DNA of 39,850 nucleotides from an uncultured Bacilli bacterium (lineage in GTDB: Bacteria > Bacillota_I > Bacilli_A > RF39 > UBA660): NCBI GenBank assembly GCA_934087065.1, contig CAKOIS010000008.1, positions 1-39,850 on the forward strand. Reading direction: 5' to 3'. The notes beneath the pieces are model-generated. The model was given only the letters and a program-made list of their open reading frames with translations, did no database searches and had not been told where the DNA came from. The position numbers and the translations under genes are program-made. This document shows, in pieces, positions 16,489-25,014 of the stretch (positions are counted from its first letter, which is position 1; every line of letters begins with the position of its first letter).

Positions 16489-17124
16489 TTAATGTTTTTT
16501 CTTCTTATAAAAGTTACATATTTCTTTAAATGGGCAAGTAGTGCACTCTGGACTTTTACTTTTACACTTGTATCTTCCAAATAAAACTAATTGATGATGT
16601 AGTCTAGATAAGCTATAATTACTAAATTTCTTTGTTAGTTTTTTTTCTACTTCTAAGACAGTATCATCTGTTTTTGCTAGTGAAAGCCTTTTACTAACCC
16701 TTTCAACATGGGTATCAACTGCAACACATTCTACATTATATAAGTTAGATAAGACCACATTAGTTGTTTTTCTTCCTACACCTGGCAAGTTTTCTAAATA
16801 AATTCTATCGTTTGGAACATAACCAAGCTTAGATATTTCACTGACTATGAGTAAAAAATTCTTAGCTTTGGTTTTATACATTCCTAGACTTTTAATATAG
16901 TTTTCTATAGTTTCTAGGTTCAGTGTTTTTAACTTTTCTAAAGTGTCATACTTTTTAAATAAACTATCTGTAACAGCATTTACTCTTTTATCAGTAGTCT
17001 GCGCACTTAACATGACTTTTAAAAGTAATTCATAATCTTTATTATATGTTAATTCACATTTAGGGTTGGGATACATTATATCTAAGTTGTTTACTATAAT
17101 GCTAGTCTTATTCATCGCTATCAT
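16489..17124 (-). CDS. nth: Endonuclease III (DNA glycosylase/AP lyase)
   Basis: A 211-aa base-excision repair enzyme removing oxidised pyrimidines. Helix-hairpin-helix LPGVGRKTTNVVLSN with the catalytic Lys nearby in the family, catalytic Asp in AVDTHVERVSKRL, and the 4Fe-4S cluster motif C-x6-C-x2-C-x5-C (CKSKSPECTTCPFKEIC) at the C-terminus. The start overlaps the dnaD stop. Either ATG at 17124 or the one at 17115 is possible, since neither has a clear Shine-Dalgarno, which fits translational coupling. dnaD-nth adjacency is conserved in Bacilli. Confidence 0.95.
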   Translation of the reverse strand: MIAMNKTSIIVNNLDIMYPNPKCELTYNKDYELLLKVMLSAQTTDKRVNAVTDSLFKKYDTLEKLKTLNLETIENYIKSLGMYKTKAKNFLLIVSEISKLGYVPNDRIYLENLPGVGRKTTNVVLSNLYNVECVAVDTHVERVSKRLSLAKTDDTVLEVEKKLTKKFSNYSLSRLHHQLVLFGRYKCKSKSPECTTCPFKEICNFYKKKKH

Positions 17125-17707
17125 TTAACCAGTCAAAGTCATCAATAAAACTATAGTCTTCTTCTTTAGGTCTTATACCTTTCTTAGTCCATTCATATAT
17201 TATTTTATCAATATATCTTAAGTTACACGCTCCGTTAATGACAGCTTCTTTTAAAGCACTTGTAATAATTTCTTCACTTACACCGTTTTCAAGCCACCTA
17301 TTAATGGTTTCATACTCAATTGGAGATAAACTTCTTCCAAATTCACTTTCAAATTTAGAATATATATCAGTATTATTTTCTTCATTTTTAGTATTCATTA
17401 CTAGTTTATCATAAAACATATCTAAAGATATTACTTCACTAACTACTCCAGAGTCTTTAAATACTTTAACTTCAATCAAGCCTTTAGTAATTAAAGATGT
17501 GTAGGTATTTAGTATTTCTTCTTCATTAAAGCCTATAACTTTCTTTATATCATTTAAATCTAGTAATGCCTTAATGTTAATAAAGTATAGTAGTAATAAG
17601 AATTCTTTTAAAGTAATATCTAAATTCTTTATAGTTTTAACTACATTTTCATTGATTATAAAATTCTTTGTTTTAAAGCTTGCTCTTACATCATTCATTA
17701 AATTCAC
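17108..17707 (-). CDS. dnaD: Primosomal protein DnaD
   Basis: A 199-aa replication initiation and restart protein acting with DnaA and DnaB-type loaders. The N-terminal winged-helix domain covers about residues 15-110. The C-terminal DnaD domain is marked by FGRSLSPIEYETINRWLENG and by YIDKIIYEWTKKGI, the YxxxIxxxW motif that binds single-stranded DNA. The start is GTG at 17707 with AAAGG just upstream; ATG at 17698 is an alternative. It overlaps cca by 17 nt and is part of the unit cca-dnaD-nth. Confidence 0.92.
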   Translation of the reverse strand: MNLMNDVRASFKTKNFIINENVVKTIKNLDITLKEFLLLLYFINIKALLDLNDIKKVIGFNEEEILNTYTSLITKGLIEVKVFKDSGVVSEVISLDMFYDKLVMNTKNEENNTDIYSKFESEFGRSLSPIEYETINRWLENGVSEEIITSALKEAVINGACNLRYIDKIIYEWTKKGIRPKEEDYSFIDDFDWLNDSDE

Positions 17708-18779
17708 TTAACCTTTCTAATATCAAGTCATGTTTATTTTCTAACTTTCCACTTACTATTTCGTGTTCTAGTATATGGAGTACTTCTCCTAATTTTTTAC
17801 CTGGTTTAATACCTAAAACACTAGACACTTCTTCACTTTTAATATCAATATCTATTATACTCTTTATTGGTAAATTAGTATAGATTAAATTAATCTTTTC
17901 TTTAGGTATTCCTAATAGTTTTCCTGCACACATTGATATATATAAGCCATTTTTATAAATATCCATTTTATCAAGTTTACCAGTAATGACTACTCTTTTT
18001 ATCTGTTTAATTTGTTCTTTTTCGTACTTTGTAAAAGGAAGTTCACACATAATTTCAAGTTGTGCATAAGTGGCTATTACTGTGTCTGTTATAATAAAGT
18101 TAGAACTACTTTTTATACCTAGTACATTTTCTAATTGATACTCTTTAATAAACTCTAGAAATTCTTTACTCTTCTCAGTTTTAAAGATTTTATCAAATTC
18201 TTCTTTCTTTTTAGTACCACTTATAGTTTTAAATAGTTCTTTATGACTAATAATATAATCAAGAATAGACTTATCTAAAGTAAAATCAAGTGTAAACATA
18301 AAACGTAAGGCTCTTAACATACGACTAGCGTCTTCACTAAACAGAACGTTCACATCTTTTACTGGAGTAATTATTTTAGCTTTAATGTCTTTTTTTCCAC
18401 CTAGTAAGTCAATAATGTTTTCTTCTTTATCCATAACTAAAGTATTCATTTTAAAGTCTCTTCTCAGTAAGTCAGTTTCTAAGCTACTTGTATATTCTAT
18501 TCTTGATGGCTTATTGTTTTTATAGTCAAATTCACGTCTGAATGTAGTTATATCTATAATGTGATTATCAACATATAGTTTGACTGCTCCATAATCTAGA
18601 TATGTCTTTTTAATATTTTTGAATATTCCGTTTAAGTCTTTTGGGGTAGCATTTGTAATTATGTCAATGTCTGCAGTAATAACCCCAAGAATTTTATCTC
18701 TTACGTAACCACCGACTATATAAGCAACAAAACCAGCACTTTCTATTTCTTCTAATATTTTATAATAAGATTTTTCCAT
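17691..18779 (-). CDS. cca: CCA tRNA nucleotidyltransferase
   Basis: A 362-aa class II enzyme that adds or repairs the 3' CCA of tRNAs. Motif A has VGGYVRDKILG and the metal-binding pair in TADIDIITNA; RRDFKMNTL is motif B, and EDASRMLRALRF contains the ERxxxDxxR-equivalent region. It is shorter than the Bacillus enzyme (about 397 aa), mainly in the C-terminal body/tail. No strong ribosome site precedes the ATG. It is first of an overlapping three-gene unit. Confidence 0.93.
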   Translation of the reverse strand: MEKSYYKILEEIESAGFVAYIVGGYVRDKILGVITADIDIITNATPKDLNGIFKNIKKTYLDYGAVKLYVDNHIIDITTFRREFDYKNNKPSRIEYTSSLETDLLRRDFKMNTLVMDKEENIIDLLGGKKDIKAKIITPVKDVNVLFSEDASRMLRALRFMFTLDFTLDKSILDYIISHKELFKTISGTKKKEEFDKIFKTEKSKEFLEFIKEYQLENVLGIKSSSNFIITDTVIATYAQLEIMCELPFTKYEKEQIKQIKRVVITGKLDKMDIYKNGLYISMCAGKLLGIPKEKINLIYTNLPIKSIIDIDIKSEEVSSVLGIKPGKKLGEVLHILEHEIVSGKLENKHDLILERLSEFNE

Positions 18780-18797
18780 AAACTTTTTACGACGACC

Positions 18798-18823
18798 AAA
18801 AAAAAAGTCAAAAAGACTTTTTT
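18798..18823 (-). terminator. Intrinsic terminator of the HU gene
   Basis: Stem AAAAAAGTC / GACTTTTTT (18801-18809 and 18815-18823), then T-run on the minus strand; it touches the hup stop codon. Confidence 0.85.
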
Positions 18824-19094
18824 AGTTTAAAGCATCTTTAAGTTTGCTTCCAGCCTTAAAACTAGCAACTGTTTTAGCAGCTATTTTTAATGGTTGTTTT
18901 GTTAAAGGATTAATTCCTTCTCTAGCAGCTCTTTTCTTAGCACTAAATGTACCAAAACCTACTAAAGCAACTTTTCCTTCCTTTTTAAGACCTGTTTGAA
19001 TTCCTTCTAAAGTAGCTTCTAATGCACGATTTGCATCAGCCTTTGTTAAACCAGCTTTAGCTGCGATGAATTCTACTAATTCATTTTTAGTCAT
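18822..19094 (-). CDS. hup: DNA-binding protein HU
   Basis: A 90-aa histone-like dimer that bends and compacts DNA. MTKNELVEFIAAKAGLTKAD opens the helical part. GFGTFSAKKRAAREGINPLT is the signature, with the beta-arm and the tip Asn-Pro. KAGSKLKDALN closes it. The start is the ATG eight bases after GGAGG; five extra codons upstream belong to the leader. The gene is monocistronic with its own promoter (19148-19175) and terminator. Confidence 0.97.
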   Translation of the reverse strand: MTKNELVEFIAAKAGLTKADANRALEATLEGIQTGLKKEGKVALVGFGTFSAKKRAAREGINPLTKQPLKIAAKTVASFKAGSKLKDALN

Positions 19095-19123
19095 CTCTAT
19101 TACCTCCATAAAAATATTTCTTT

Positions 19124-19139
19124 AAGCATAATTATGCTT
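19124..19139. promoter_or_regulatory. 16-bp palindrome in the HU leader
   Basis: AAGCATAATTATGCTT is perfectly symmetric and sits in the 5' leader between promoter and ribosome site. It is a possible operator or mRNA stem. Confidence 0.4.
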
Positions 19140-19147
19140 ACATCTTC

Positions 19148-19175
19148 ATTTTACTATAAAAATCTCAATTTGCAA
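19148..19175 (-). promoter_or_regulatory. Sigma-A promoter of hup
   Basis: -35 TTGCAA (19170-19175), 16-nt spacer, -10 TAAAAT (19148-19153). Confidence 0.65.
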
Positions 19176-19240
19176 ATGTTTTTTTACAATTTTTTAAAAA
19201 AAATTTACATTTGGTATTTTCTTTTGTACAATTTTATTAA

Positions 19241-19651
19241 TTATTTTAATTTTTTATTAATTTCAGTGGTATTTCTACAAATTGTAAGTAGTAATAAAGA
19301 TAATTCATAAACTACTCTTAAAACTATGTTTCCAAATACTAAAGTTAATACAAAAGCTATAAAACTAGTACCAATTAATTCAAATGACGTTAATGTAATG
19401 TATATTGCTAGAATTAAGTAAGAAACTTTTAATATAGTTTCTAGCCACATCTTTTTGAAAGATAAAAATTCATATAAGTATTTTACAAAACCAGTATACT
19501 TACTTTCATTCTCTTTCTTTAGGAATAAGAAATAAACTAGTATTCCACCAATTATAGATAATATTAAAGCAATAGCCATCCAAGTTAAACTACTTTCTGC
19601 TTGACTAAATCCCTTGTCAATCGCATCATACATATCGAATGAATAACTCAT
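19241..19651 (-). CDS. Small multi-pass membrane protein, unknown
   Basis: A 136-aa protein with three membrane segments at about residues 24-44, 70-90 and 95-125, and a basic C-terminus. The start ATG follows GGAGGTG. It is located right behind spoIVA but has its own promoter (19673-19701), so it need not be sporulation-specific. I do not recognise a named family. Confidence 0.7.
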   Translation of the reverse strand: MSYSFDMYDAIDKGFSQAESSLTWMAIALILSIIGGILVYFLFLKKENESKYTGFVKYLYEFLSFKKMWLETILKVSYLILAIYITLTSFELIGTSFIAFVLTLVFGNIVLRVVYELSLLLLTICRNTTEINKKLK

Positions 19652-19672
19652 AAATCGCACCTCCTTGATACT

Positions 19673-19701
19673 ATTATAAAAGAAAAATTGCTATAAAACA
19701 A
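19673..19701 (-). promoter_or_regulatory. Sigma-A promoter of the 136-aa membrane protein
   Basis: -35 TTGTTT (19696-19701), 17-nt spacer, -10 TATAAT (19673-19678). The -35 and spacer lie inside the spoIVA terminator hairpin. Confidence 0.65.
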
Positions 19702-19709
19702 TAGCAATT
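19681..19709 (-). terminator. Intrinsic terminator embedded in the end of spoIVA
   Basis: Perfect 9-bp stem AATTGCTAT / ATAGCAATT (19686-19694 and 19701-19709), then T-run. The spoIVA stop TAG is within the 3' arm, and the 5' arm codes for the final residues IAI. Confidence 0.85.
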
Positions 19710-21163
19710 AAGTTATTACTTCCCTTATTTACAATTTTTGTTATGGTAGAACCTAGTTTGTATCTAACACTTTCTGGTACCATATTTAGTTTAGCTTGAA
19801 TTCCTTCTTGTACGATTATTTCTAGGCTTCTTCCGAATATCTCACTTTTCCAAATGCCTTCATTATTTTTGTCTTTCATTAAGTTATCAATTAACTCTTT
19901 ACTTTGCATTTCTGTACCGATAATTGGTTCAAAAGTACTTTCAACATCAACTTTTATCATATGAATTGAGCTTCCTAGTGCTTTTAGTTTAACCCCATAC
20001 CTTCCAGCTTGTTTAATTATCTCAGGTGTTTCTAGTTTCATATCTTCTAGTTTAGGAAAAACTATACCATACCCGGTTGAATAAACTTGTTTAAGGGCAC
20101 TTTTAATGCCTTCATATTCAGTTTTACCTTCTTTATATTCTGTAAATATTCTAAGTAAATCTGCTTTTCCTTTAACACTAAGTCCAATAGTATCTTTTAA
20201 AACTTCATCAAATAATGTATCAGGTGCTTCTAAGTTAATTGTTACTTCTCCAGTATTTGTGTTTAGGTTTGAAATATAGGCGTTACTAATTATGTCTTTT
20301 TCTTCAAAGTTTAGGTTAATATTTTCAATATCTCTTAATTTATCAACACTTACTACACTTTCTTGTATTGCATTCATGAATGTTTTTTTAATTTTATTTT
20401 CTTTACTTAAAACACTTACCCAGTCAGGAATATTAACTTCTATGTCTTCTACTGGAAACTCGTAAAGTGCTTCTTTTAGTATACCAATTATGTCTTTTTC
20501 TGTCATATCAACAACGCTTACAGGAATTACTGGCACGTTATATTTTTCTTTTAATTCATTACTAAGCATTCTTGTTTCTGGGTCATTTGGATGAGTTGAA
20601 TTCATTATAATTATAAATGGCTTGTTAATATTTTTTAACTCGTTTACAACTTTTTCTTCAGCATTAACATAATTACTTCTTCCCATATCTAGGATACTTC
20701 CGTCAGTGGTGACGACAATACCAATAGTGCTATGATCTTTTATTACTTTTTCTGTTCCGATAGTCGCTGCTTCTACAAATGGTAAATCATCTGTAAACCA
20801 AGGGGTTTTAATCATTCTTTCATGCCCATCAGGGTCAGTGTAACCAATACTTTCAGGTGTTACAAAACCAACACAGTCAATTAACTTAAAATTAGTAGTC
20901 ATCTCTTCAATTTTAATATTAGCCCCGCTTGAAGGAACAAACTTAGGCTCAACTGTCATGATTTGTTTTCCACCAGATGTTTGTGGTATTTCATCTAAAC
21001 ATCTTTTTTTCTCACTTTCATCTACCACATTAGGTATAACAAGAGTTTCAATTACTTTCTTAATAAATGTACTCTTACCAGTTCTAACTGCTCCTACTAC
21101 ACCAAGGTATATTTCTCCATTACCTTTATTACTTATACTTTCAAGTATTTCTTTCTTATCCAT
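19691..21163 (-). CDS. spoIVA: Stage IV sporulation protein A
   Basis: A 490-aa cytoskeletal ATPase of the mother cell that polymerises on the forespore outer membrane as the base of the spore coat. Walker A GAVRTGKSTF near residue 27, LIDCVGFVTPE (Walker B region) near 95, and IIIMNSTHPNDPETRM. The length is almost that of B. subtilis SpoIVA (492), and the C-terminal end GSNNLIAIVL matches the conserved tail needed for membrane anchoring. ATG follows AAAAGGAGTGG. SigE control is expected; a candidate SigE promoter is at 21192-21219. Confidence 0.96.
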   Translation of the reverse strand: MDKKEILESISNKGNGEIYLGVVGAVRTGKSTFIKKVIETLVIPNVVDESEKKRCLDEIPQTSGGKQIMTVEPKFVPSSGANIKIEEMTTNFKLIDCVGFVTPESIGYTDPDGHERMIKTPWFTDDLPFVEAATIGTEKVIKDHSTIGIVVTTDGSILDMGRSNYVNAEEKVVNELKNINKPFIIIMNSTHPNDPETRMLSNELKEKYNVPVIPVSVVDMTEKDIIGILKEALYEFPVEDIEVNIPDWVSVLSKENKIKKTFMNAIQESVVSVDKLRDIENINLNFEEKDIISNAYISNLNTNTGEVTINLEAPDTLFDEVLKDTIGLSVKGKADLLRIFTEYKEGKTEYEGIKSALKQVYSTGYGIVFPKLEDMKLETPEIIKQAGRYGVKLKALGSSIHMIKVDVESTFEPIIGTEMQSKELIDNLMKDKNNEGIWKSEIFGRSLEIIVQEGIQAKLNMVPESVRYKLGSTITKIVNKGSNNLIAIVL

Positions 21164-21191
21164 TTTTCCACTCCTTTTATTATTTCACTTA

Positions 21192-21219
21192 AACTTATGT
21201 TAGTTTTTAATAATTATGC
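21192..21219 (-). promoter_or_regulatory. Candidate SigE-dependent promoter of spoIVA
   Basis: GCATAAT (21213-21219), 13 nt, CATAAGTT (21192-21199) resembles the SigE -35 and CATACAAT-like -10. No good sigma-A promoter is seen in this gap. Confidence 0.35.
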
Positions 21220-21347
21220 ATAATTAATATGGAACAGCGTTAATTCTTATGTTTTAATCAAATAAAGTGGTAATTTTTGGTAAAACAGGTTACTACTGAC
21301 TACATAAAAAAAATAAATTTTATGAGAAAATTATAAGGGTGATAATT

Positions 21348-21620
21348 ATGGTATACGATATAAAAGAATATGATTTTAATAAAAATATTAAAGAAATTGT
21401 TTCGGGTAATATTAGGAAATATAGAAAAATGAGAGGATATACTCAAGAACAACTCGCTCTTTATACCGATAGAAGTTTTGAGTTTATTAGAAGAATTGAA
21501 AGTGATAGAGGTAAACGCGGGTTTTCTATAGAAACATTATGGAGAATTTCTATTGTTTTAGATGTTCCATTAGATGATTTCTTTAAAGAAGAAGAAAAAG
21601 AAGAGGTTACAAACAAGTAG
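21348..21620 (+). CDS. Xre-family HTH regulator, 90 aa
   Basis: A small DNA-binding protein made of one lambda-repressor-type helix-turn-helix (GYTQEQLALYTDRSFEFIRR, then FSIETLWRISIVLDVPLDDF) with an acidic tail. There is no sensor or protease domain. ATG follows AAGGGTG. It is plus-strand and alone between spoIVA and clpB, divergent from spoIVA. The target is unknown; it could regulate spoIVA or itself. Confidence 0.85.
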   Translation: MVYDIKEYDFNKNIKEIVSGNIRKYRKMRGYTQEQLALYTDRSFEFIRRIESDRGKRGFSIETLWRISIVLDVPLDDFFKEEEKEEVTNK

Positions 21621-21624
21621 CCTC
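21603..21624. terminator. Bidirectional terminator between xre and clpB
   Basis: Stem GAGGTTAC / GTAGCCTC with a 6-nt loop. T-rich sequence follows on the plus strand and also on the minus strand. It overlaps the xre stop and touches the clpB stop. Confidence 0.7.
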
Positions 21625-23721
21625 TTATTTTATTATTAAGTTATTATCTTTGTAGTCAACTGTAACTGTGCTGTTAGTTTTTATTTCGTTATTAATTAGT
21701 TTAGTAGCAAGAAGTGTTTCTAGTTTATTACTAACAAGTCTTTTTAAAGGACGTGCACCAAATGCTTCATCATATCCATTATCTATAAAGTATTTTCTAG
21801 CGCTTTCAGTAAGCGTGATTTTTACGTTGATGTCAATTAGTCTACGCTCGATTTGTTTAACAATATTATCAAGGATTTCACTTAAATTATCTTTGCTTAA
21901 CTTATTAAATACGATTATCTCATCAAGTCTATTTAAAAATTCTGGTCTAAAGTATTTAGTAAGCTCACTAGTTACTTTATCACTTTCTCCATTTAGGATG
22001 TACTCACTTCCCACATTAGATGTCATAATTATGATAGTGTTTTTGAAGTTGACGCATCTACCATTTGAGTCAGTTAGTCTTCCTTCGTCTAGTATTTGTA
22101 AAAGTAAGTTTAACACGTCAGGATGAGCTTTTTCTATCTCATCAAATAATACAATTGAATATGGGTTTCTTCTTACTTTTTCAGTAAGTTGTCCACCTTC
22201 TTCGTATCCGATGTAACCTGGTGCTGCACCAATAAGTCTTGATACTGAATACTTTTCCATATACTCACTCATATCAATTCTAATCATGTGTGCTTCATCG
22301 TCAAATAACTCATATGCTAGACTTCTTGCAACTTCTGTTTTACCTACACCAGTAGGACCTAAAAACATAAATGTGCCAATAGGTCTATTAGGGTCTTTTA
22401 TACCACTTCTTGAACGAAGTATAGCATTACTTACTAACTTTAATGCATCATCTTGTCCTTTAACACGTTTCTTTAAGTTATCATATAAGTGCAAAACTTT
22501 CTCTTTTTCACTAGAAATTAACTTTGATAAAGGAATATTAGTCCATTTACTTATTACATTAGCAATGTCTTCACTAGTAACCACATCAGACAAAATTCCT
22601 TCTTTACCTTTCTTACTTAATTCACTTAATTTTTCATTTAACTTAGGTAAGACTTCATTCTTAATTCTAGCAGCAGTTTCTAGGTCATAGTTGTTTTTAG
22701 CATTCTCAAATTCAAAAGTATATTTAGAAATATCAGATTTAACTCTTTTTATTTCTTCATTAACACTTTTTTCTTCTTTCCACTTACTACTTAGTTCTTG
22801 TTCTTTACTTTTTAAGTCGTATAGTTCTTTATCAAGAGCTTCAAGTCTTTTTATAGAAACTTCGTCTTTTTCTTTCTTTAAAGCTTCTTTTTCCACTTGA
22901 AGGGTTAATATTTTTCTTGTAACTTCATCAAGTGAAGTAGGAACACTATCCATTTGCACTCTTATTGTTGCGCAGGCTTCGTCTACTAAATCTATTGCTT
23001 TATCAGGTAAAAATCTATCAGTTATATATCTATTAGATAAAGTTGCTGCACTTACAAGAGCTTTATCTTGAATAGTAACACCATGGAATATCTCAAATCT
23101 TTCTTTTAAACCACGCAAGATAGTAATAGTATCTTCTACAGTTGGTTCACTTACTATAACTTTTTGAAATCTTCTTTCAAGAGCTCCATCTTTTTCAATG
23201 TACATTCTGTACTCATTTAATGTAGTAGCACCAATTACATGAATTTCACCACGGGCTAGCATTGGTTTTAAAATGTTACCAGTGTCCATAGCGCCTTCTA
23301 CTGCACCTGTACCAACGATGGTATGAATTTCATCAATAAACATTATGATGTTTCCTTCACTTTTTTTGACTTCATCAAGTACTTTCTTAAGCCTTTCTTC
23401 AAACTCACCACGATATTTAGCACCTGCAATCAAGCTTGCCATATTTAACTCCCAAACAGTTTTATTTTTCAAACTTTCTGGAACGTCACCTTTGACAATT
23501 CTCTGTGCAAGTCCTTCAACTATAGCAGTTTTACCAACACCTGGTTCACCAATTAGAACAGGGTTGTTTTTAGTTTTTCTAGATAAAATTCTAGTAATGC
23601 TACGTACTTCTTCATCACGCCCAATAATTGGGTCTATCTTACGAGACTTCACATCTTCATTTATATTACGTCCATATTTTTCTAGAACGTTTTCTTCTTC
23701 ATTATTATTCATATCAAACAT
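21625..23721 (-). CDS. clpB: ClpB-type disaggregase lacking the N-domain
   Basis: A 698-aa Hsp100 ATPase that pulls proteins out of aggregates with DnaK. NBD1 has GEPGVGKTAI and IIMFIDEIHTI. The middle domain (about residues 270-380, coiled coil with KEKDEVSIKRLEALDKELYD) is of ClpB length, not the short ClpC type. NBD2 has FLGPTGVGKTEVARSL and IVLFDEIEKAHP. The usual 140-residue Clp-N repeat domain is missing; the protein starts near the linker (LEKYGRNINEDVKSRKIDPI). ATG follows AAAAGGAGGAATGAAAT. No ClpP-binding IGF-type loop is evident. CIRCE at 23764-23790 puts it under HrcA. Confidence 0.93.
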   Translation of the reverse strand: MFDMNNNEEENVLEKYGRNINEDVKSRKIDPIIGRDEEVRSITRILSRKTKNNPVLIGEPGVGKTAIVEGLAQRIVKGDVPESLKNKTVWELNMASLIAGAKYRGEFEERLKKVLDEVKKSEGNIIMFIDEIHTIVGTGAVEGAMDTGNILKPMLARGEIHVIGATTLNEYRMYIEKDGALERRFQKVIVSEPTVEDTITILRGLKERFEIFHGVTIQDKALVSAATLSNRYITDRFLPDKAIDLVDEACATIRVQMDSVPTSLDEVTRKILTLQVEKEALKKEKDEVSIKRLEALDKELYDLKSKEQELSSKWKEEKSVNEEIKRVKSDISKYTFEFENAKNNYDLETAARIKNEVLPKLNEKLSELSKKGKEGILSDVVTSEDIANVISKWTNIPLSKLISSEKEKVLHLYDNLKKRVKGQDDALKLVSNAILRSRSGIKDPNRPIGTFMFLGPTGVGKTEVARSLAYELFDDEAHMIRIDMSEYMEKYSVSRLIGAAPGYIGYEEGGQLTEKVRRNPYSIVLFDEIEKAHPDVLNLLLQILDEGRLTDSNGRCVNFKNTIIIMTSNVGSEYILNGESDKVTSELTKYFRPEFLNRLDEIIVFNKLSKDNLSEILDNIVKQIERRLIDINVKITLTESARKYFIDNGYDEAFGARPLKRLVSNKLETLLATKLINNEIKTNSTVTVDYKDNNLIIK

Positions 23722-23748
23722 ATTTCATTCCTCCTTTTTACGTTATAT

Positions 23749-23777
23749 ATTATACCACAAAAATTAGCACTCGTCAA
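23749..23777 (-). promoter_or_regulatory. Sigma-A promoter of clpB
   Basis: -35 TTGACG (23772-23777), 17-nt spacer, -10 TATAAT (23749-23754). The -35 lies inside the CIRCE element. Confidence 0.9.
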
Positions 23778-23790
23778 TACAGAGTGCTAA
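23764..23790. promoter_or_regulatory. CIRCE operator (HrcA binding site)
   Basis: TTAGCACTC-N9-GAGTGCTAA, a perfect match to the consensus inverted repeat. It overlaps the clpB -35, so HrcA binding would block RNA polymerase; heat shock releases it. Confidence 0.97.
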
Positions 23791-23871
23791 CTATAATAAT
23801 TTAAAAAGGCTAGAGAGAGTGAATAATCTTATTTATGGTTTCATGTAAAGATAAATTTATTTTCATTAACT

Positions 23872-23929
23872 TTGCACCTTTTTGCACCCACTTTTTGCTC
23901 CAACTTGCACCTTTTTGCACCCACTTTTT
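23872..23929. repeat. Two perfect 25-bp direct repeats (GCACC-rich)
   Basis: Copies at 23872-23896 and 23905-23929, period 33, each with TTGCACC followed by TTTTTGCACCC. They lie between the toxin-antitoxin genes and clpB. On the minus strand they read as G/A-rich repeats (GGGTGCAAAAAGGTGCAA). Confidence 0.85.
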
Positions 23930-23983
23930 ATTTTTGTACTTTATATTGGTACAATTTGGGTGTTTTTTAGAAAACATCAGAAA

Positions 23984-25012
23984 TTATTTGTTGAGTTCTA
24001 AATTACTTAATAAATTAAACTTATATTCAAAAGAAATTCTATCTAAATTTTTTGTTTTTTTCCACCCTTCTTCTTTATGAGAAAGTGTAGATATTTCATT
24101 AACTTTTTTATTTTTTAAAGTTTCTATAATAGTATCAATTATTTCTTTTTCTTTTTTATTTATTAAACTTAAATTAAAATTACCTTTACTATGAATATTA
24201 GTTATATTTCCATTAGTAGTTTCTATATCTTTTCTCTCGTATAAATCGTCTAACAAAGAAATCTCTTCATATAGTCCATCCATTATAGTAGGACCATATT
24301 GTTGTTTTTGATAAGTAAGACCAGTAATTGAAATTGCTCGTTTATTAAATGATAACATATCTATAAACCACAAATACTTATTTAAACTTGTTATTGTTAA
24401 ATTATCTACTTTACTTGCAATGTATGAAATAATATTTTCTAGTTTATCCATATTAAATTCTTTATACCCATTATAAATATCGGGCTTTCTTATCATTACA
24501 ACTTCTAAGTACTTTCTAATGTCGTCTTGTACATCTTTTTTAGTTATTTTTGCTAAAATATCAGTAGATATAACTTTCTTATATGTTTTTTCACTTATTA
24601 AATTATTTCTATAAGCAATGCTCACTTTTTTTATAAATTCTTCTTCATTATTAATTAACATTTTAATGTAATCACTTTGTGTTTTTGTAGGAATATATCC
24701 ATTTTCATATCTATTAATAGTCATTTTTCCAAAAGATAAAATTGATGTTAATTCTCTTTGTGATAAACCATATTTATTTCTAAAATCTATGATATCACTT
24801 GGTTTAATAATATCAGTATTTAATGAATAGCACGTATATATTCTTTTCATATTTTCTTTTTCTAAATCATTAACATATAAATCATTATTGCAAATTTTAC
24901 ACATAGCAACATTCATAAAAGTATCTACTTTTACTCCTTTAAATGTCGTAACACTTCTTTTTTCTATATTATACTCTACTTCTTTTCTACAATATGGACA
25001 ATAAGCTTTCAT
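23984..25012 (-). CDS. Antitoxin: zinc ribbon, HTH and Panacea (DUF4065) domains
   Basis: A 342-aa protein in three parts. Residues 1-55 hold a YgiT/MqsA-type zinc finger (CPYC near 5, CKIC near 38). About 65-125 is a helix-turn-helix (IIDFRNKYGLSQRELTSILS, then TINRYENGY). About 190-342 is a Panacea/SocA-like domain (YLWFIDMLSFNKRAISITGL, YQKQQYGP and the late SHKEEGW). Panacea is a known versatile toxin-neutralising domain; the HTH would autoregulate the operon. It starts 2 nt after the toxin gene with GAGGTGA upstream. Confidence 0.85.
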   Translation of the reverse strand: MKAYCPYCRKEVEYNIEKRSVTTFKGVKVDTFMNVAMCKICNNDLYVNDLEKENMKRIYTCYSLNTDIIKPSDIIDFRNKYGLSQRELTSILSFGKMTINRYENGYIPTKTQSDYIKMLINNEEEFIKKVSIAYRNNLISEKTYKKVISTDILAKITKKDVQDDIRKYLEVVMIRKPDIYNGYKEFNMDKLENIISYIASKVDNLTITSLNKYLWFIDMLSFNKRAISITGLTYQKQQYGPTIMDGLYEEISLLDDLYERKDIETTNGNITNIHSKGNFNLSLINKKEKEIIDTIIETLKNKKVNEISTLSHKEEGWKKTKNLDRISFEYKFNLLSNLELNK

Positions 25013-25014
25013 AA

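Noticed and set aside
23872..23929. Direct repeats as a CRISPR array
   Set aside because: Only two copies with an 8-nt gap and no cas genes; not a CRISPR.
23835..24080. Plus-strand frame covering the 25-bp direct repeats (contains two copies of LAPFCTHFL-like sequence)
   Set aside because: The protein repeat only reflects the DNA repeat; the frame runs into the antisense of the antitoxin gene and has no ribosome site.
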